From NCBI GenBank assembly GCA_964581515.1, contig CAZOOV010000010.1:1-64000 (forward strand): 64,000 nt of DNA, written 5' to 3'. A program made the translations under genes and the position numbers. The notes under the pieces are model-generated. The model saw only the letters and a list, made by a program, of their open reading frames with translations, ran no database searches and had not been told where the DNA came from. Of this stretch, positions 63,651 through 64,000 are shown piece by piece; positions within the stretch are counted from its first letter, which is position 1; each line of letters starts with the position of its first letter. The stretch is from JACJVV01 sp964581515. Its GTDB lineage: Archaea; Nanobdellota; Nanobdellia; Woesearchaeales; JACJVV01.

Positions 63651-64000
63651 TTACCAGAAGAATTCAACTAATTCTGCTTTGTATTCTTTTGTAACTTTTA
63701 ATTTCATGTCTTTTGGAAAGCATCTGTAATAGTTGCTCCAACCATAGCGTTCATCAAGGAAGATTATGACACCTTTGTCATCTTTACTTCTGATACATCT
63801 TCCGGCGTTTTGCAGAGTCTTATTGAACGCTGGGAAAAGATAACCATAATCCCAACCTTTGTTGAATTTTGCATCATAATAATTGATGAGTTCTTTTGTT
63901 TCAAGATCTGGTTTTTGCAGTGGAAGACCAACAATGATTACTCCTTTTAGAAAATCTCCTGGAAGGTCAATACCTTCACCATAACTTCCAGATGCGACTG
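63651..64000 (-). CDS. XPD/Rad3-like DNA helicase, C-terminal part (gene continues past the window)
   Basis: The minus frame read from the window edge gives VASGSYGEGIDLPGDFLKGVII, then FPAFNKTLQNAGRCIRSKDDKGVIIFLDERYGW and ends EFFW. The GEGID and Q-x-x-GRxIRS...G-x-x-x-x-LDxR are helicase motifs V and VI of XPD/DinG-type superfamily 2 helicases. The start and the Fe-S domain are outside the window, so which family member it is cannot be said. Confidence 0.85.
   Translation of the reverse strand, partial: VASGSYGEGIDLPGDFLKGVIIVGLPLQKPDLETKELINYYDAKFNKGWDYGYLFPAFNKTLQNAGRCIRSKDDKGVIIFLDERYGWSNYYRCFPKDMKLKVTKEYKAELVEFFW

Overview
The window looks like a slice of an AT-rich archaeal chromosome, most likely a DPANN lineage close to Woesearchaeota or Pacearchaeota. 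The lineage is an inference. The archaeal signature is firm: ribosomal proteins L1-L10-L12/P1, the RpoE'/Spt4/S24e/S27ae cluster, SRP54, a Cdc48 double-AAA ATPase, NurA, an archaeal CCA-adding enzyme, a GatD-type amidotransferase subunit and TrmB regulators. Many start codons lie about 26 nt downstream of a TATA box, which indicates leaderless mRNAs. Internal genes of operons carry GGTGA or GGAGG ribosome binding sites. I used these two patterns to correct starts.

Layout: 1-4.9 kb is the end of a giant Cys-rich surface protein (Ca-binding repeats, LamG domains, a propeller insertion, GLUG repeats) with an in-frame TAG near the window edge. 5-7.6 kb is a TrmB regulator divergent from an N-formylglutamate-amidohydrolase-like gene, a zinc-ribbon microprotein and a membrane protein with an SRLPG motif. 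7.7-16.3 kb holds a SecB-like protein, Cdc48, a Nif3-like protein, GatD, AlaX, a glycosyltransferase and a membrane-anchored DNase I-like protein. 16.4-19.4 kb is the L1-L10-L12 operon and a coiled-coil protein. 19.5-21.2 kb is a glycosyltransferase with an 18-fold K-rich tetrapeptide repeat. 22-30.9 kb, mostly minus strand, holds S27ae, S24e, Spt4, RpoE', a PIN protein, NurA, a Tam41-like protein, an epimerase, a DJ-1 protein, a small exporter and the CCA enzyme.

31-33.6 kb has a cupin, a cation/proton antiporter and a PfkB kinase. 33.6-40.6 kb is the most unusual accessory area: three more copies of the SRLPG membrane protein (one broken by an in-frame TGA), two more TrmB regulators, a radical SAM enzyme, a lipoprotein, a ParB-like small protein and two more zinc-ribbon microproteins. 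In three places a palindrome sits exactly between the divergent TATA boxes of a TrmB gene and its neighbour. The palindromes differ in sequence, as expected of paralogous regulators that have diverged. This repeated TrmB / SRLPG membrane protein / zinc-ribbon set is my best candidate for an undescribed system.

40.7-47.2 kb has class II aldolase, two NAD-dependent sugar/SDR enzymes, a slipin, YjbQ, an OFA-type transporter and an AbrB-PhoU regulator. 47.3-49.4 kb is a tight four-gene operon ending in a guanylate-kinase-like protein, with a 16-bp palindrome upstream. 49.4-56.7 kb has SRP54, a tandem dCTP-deaminase-fold protein, a NapH-like Fe-S protein, a metallopeptidase plus unknown partner, and a TSUP exporter. 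56.9-57.0 kb is a tRNA-Ile(UAU) with two introns (anticodon loop and T-loop) and a duplicate of its last exon nearby. 57.2-64 kb has bacterial-type GAPDH, a type II cation P-ATPase, an EamA-like transporter, three small membrane proteins (one interrupted by TGA) and the C-terminus of an XPD/Rad3-like helicase.

The window is gene-dense: no stretch above 300 bases lacks a gene. I see no CRISPR array, insertion sequence, rRNA or integrase.
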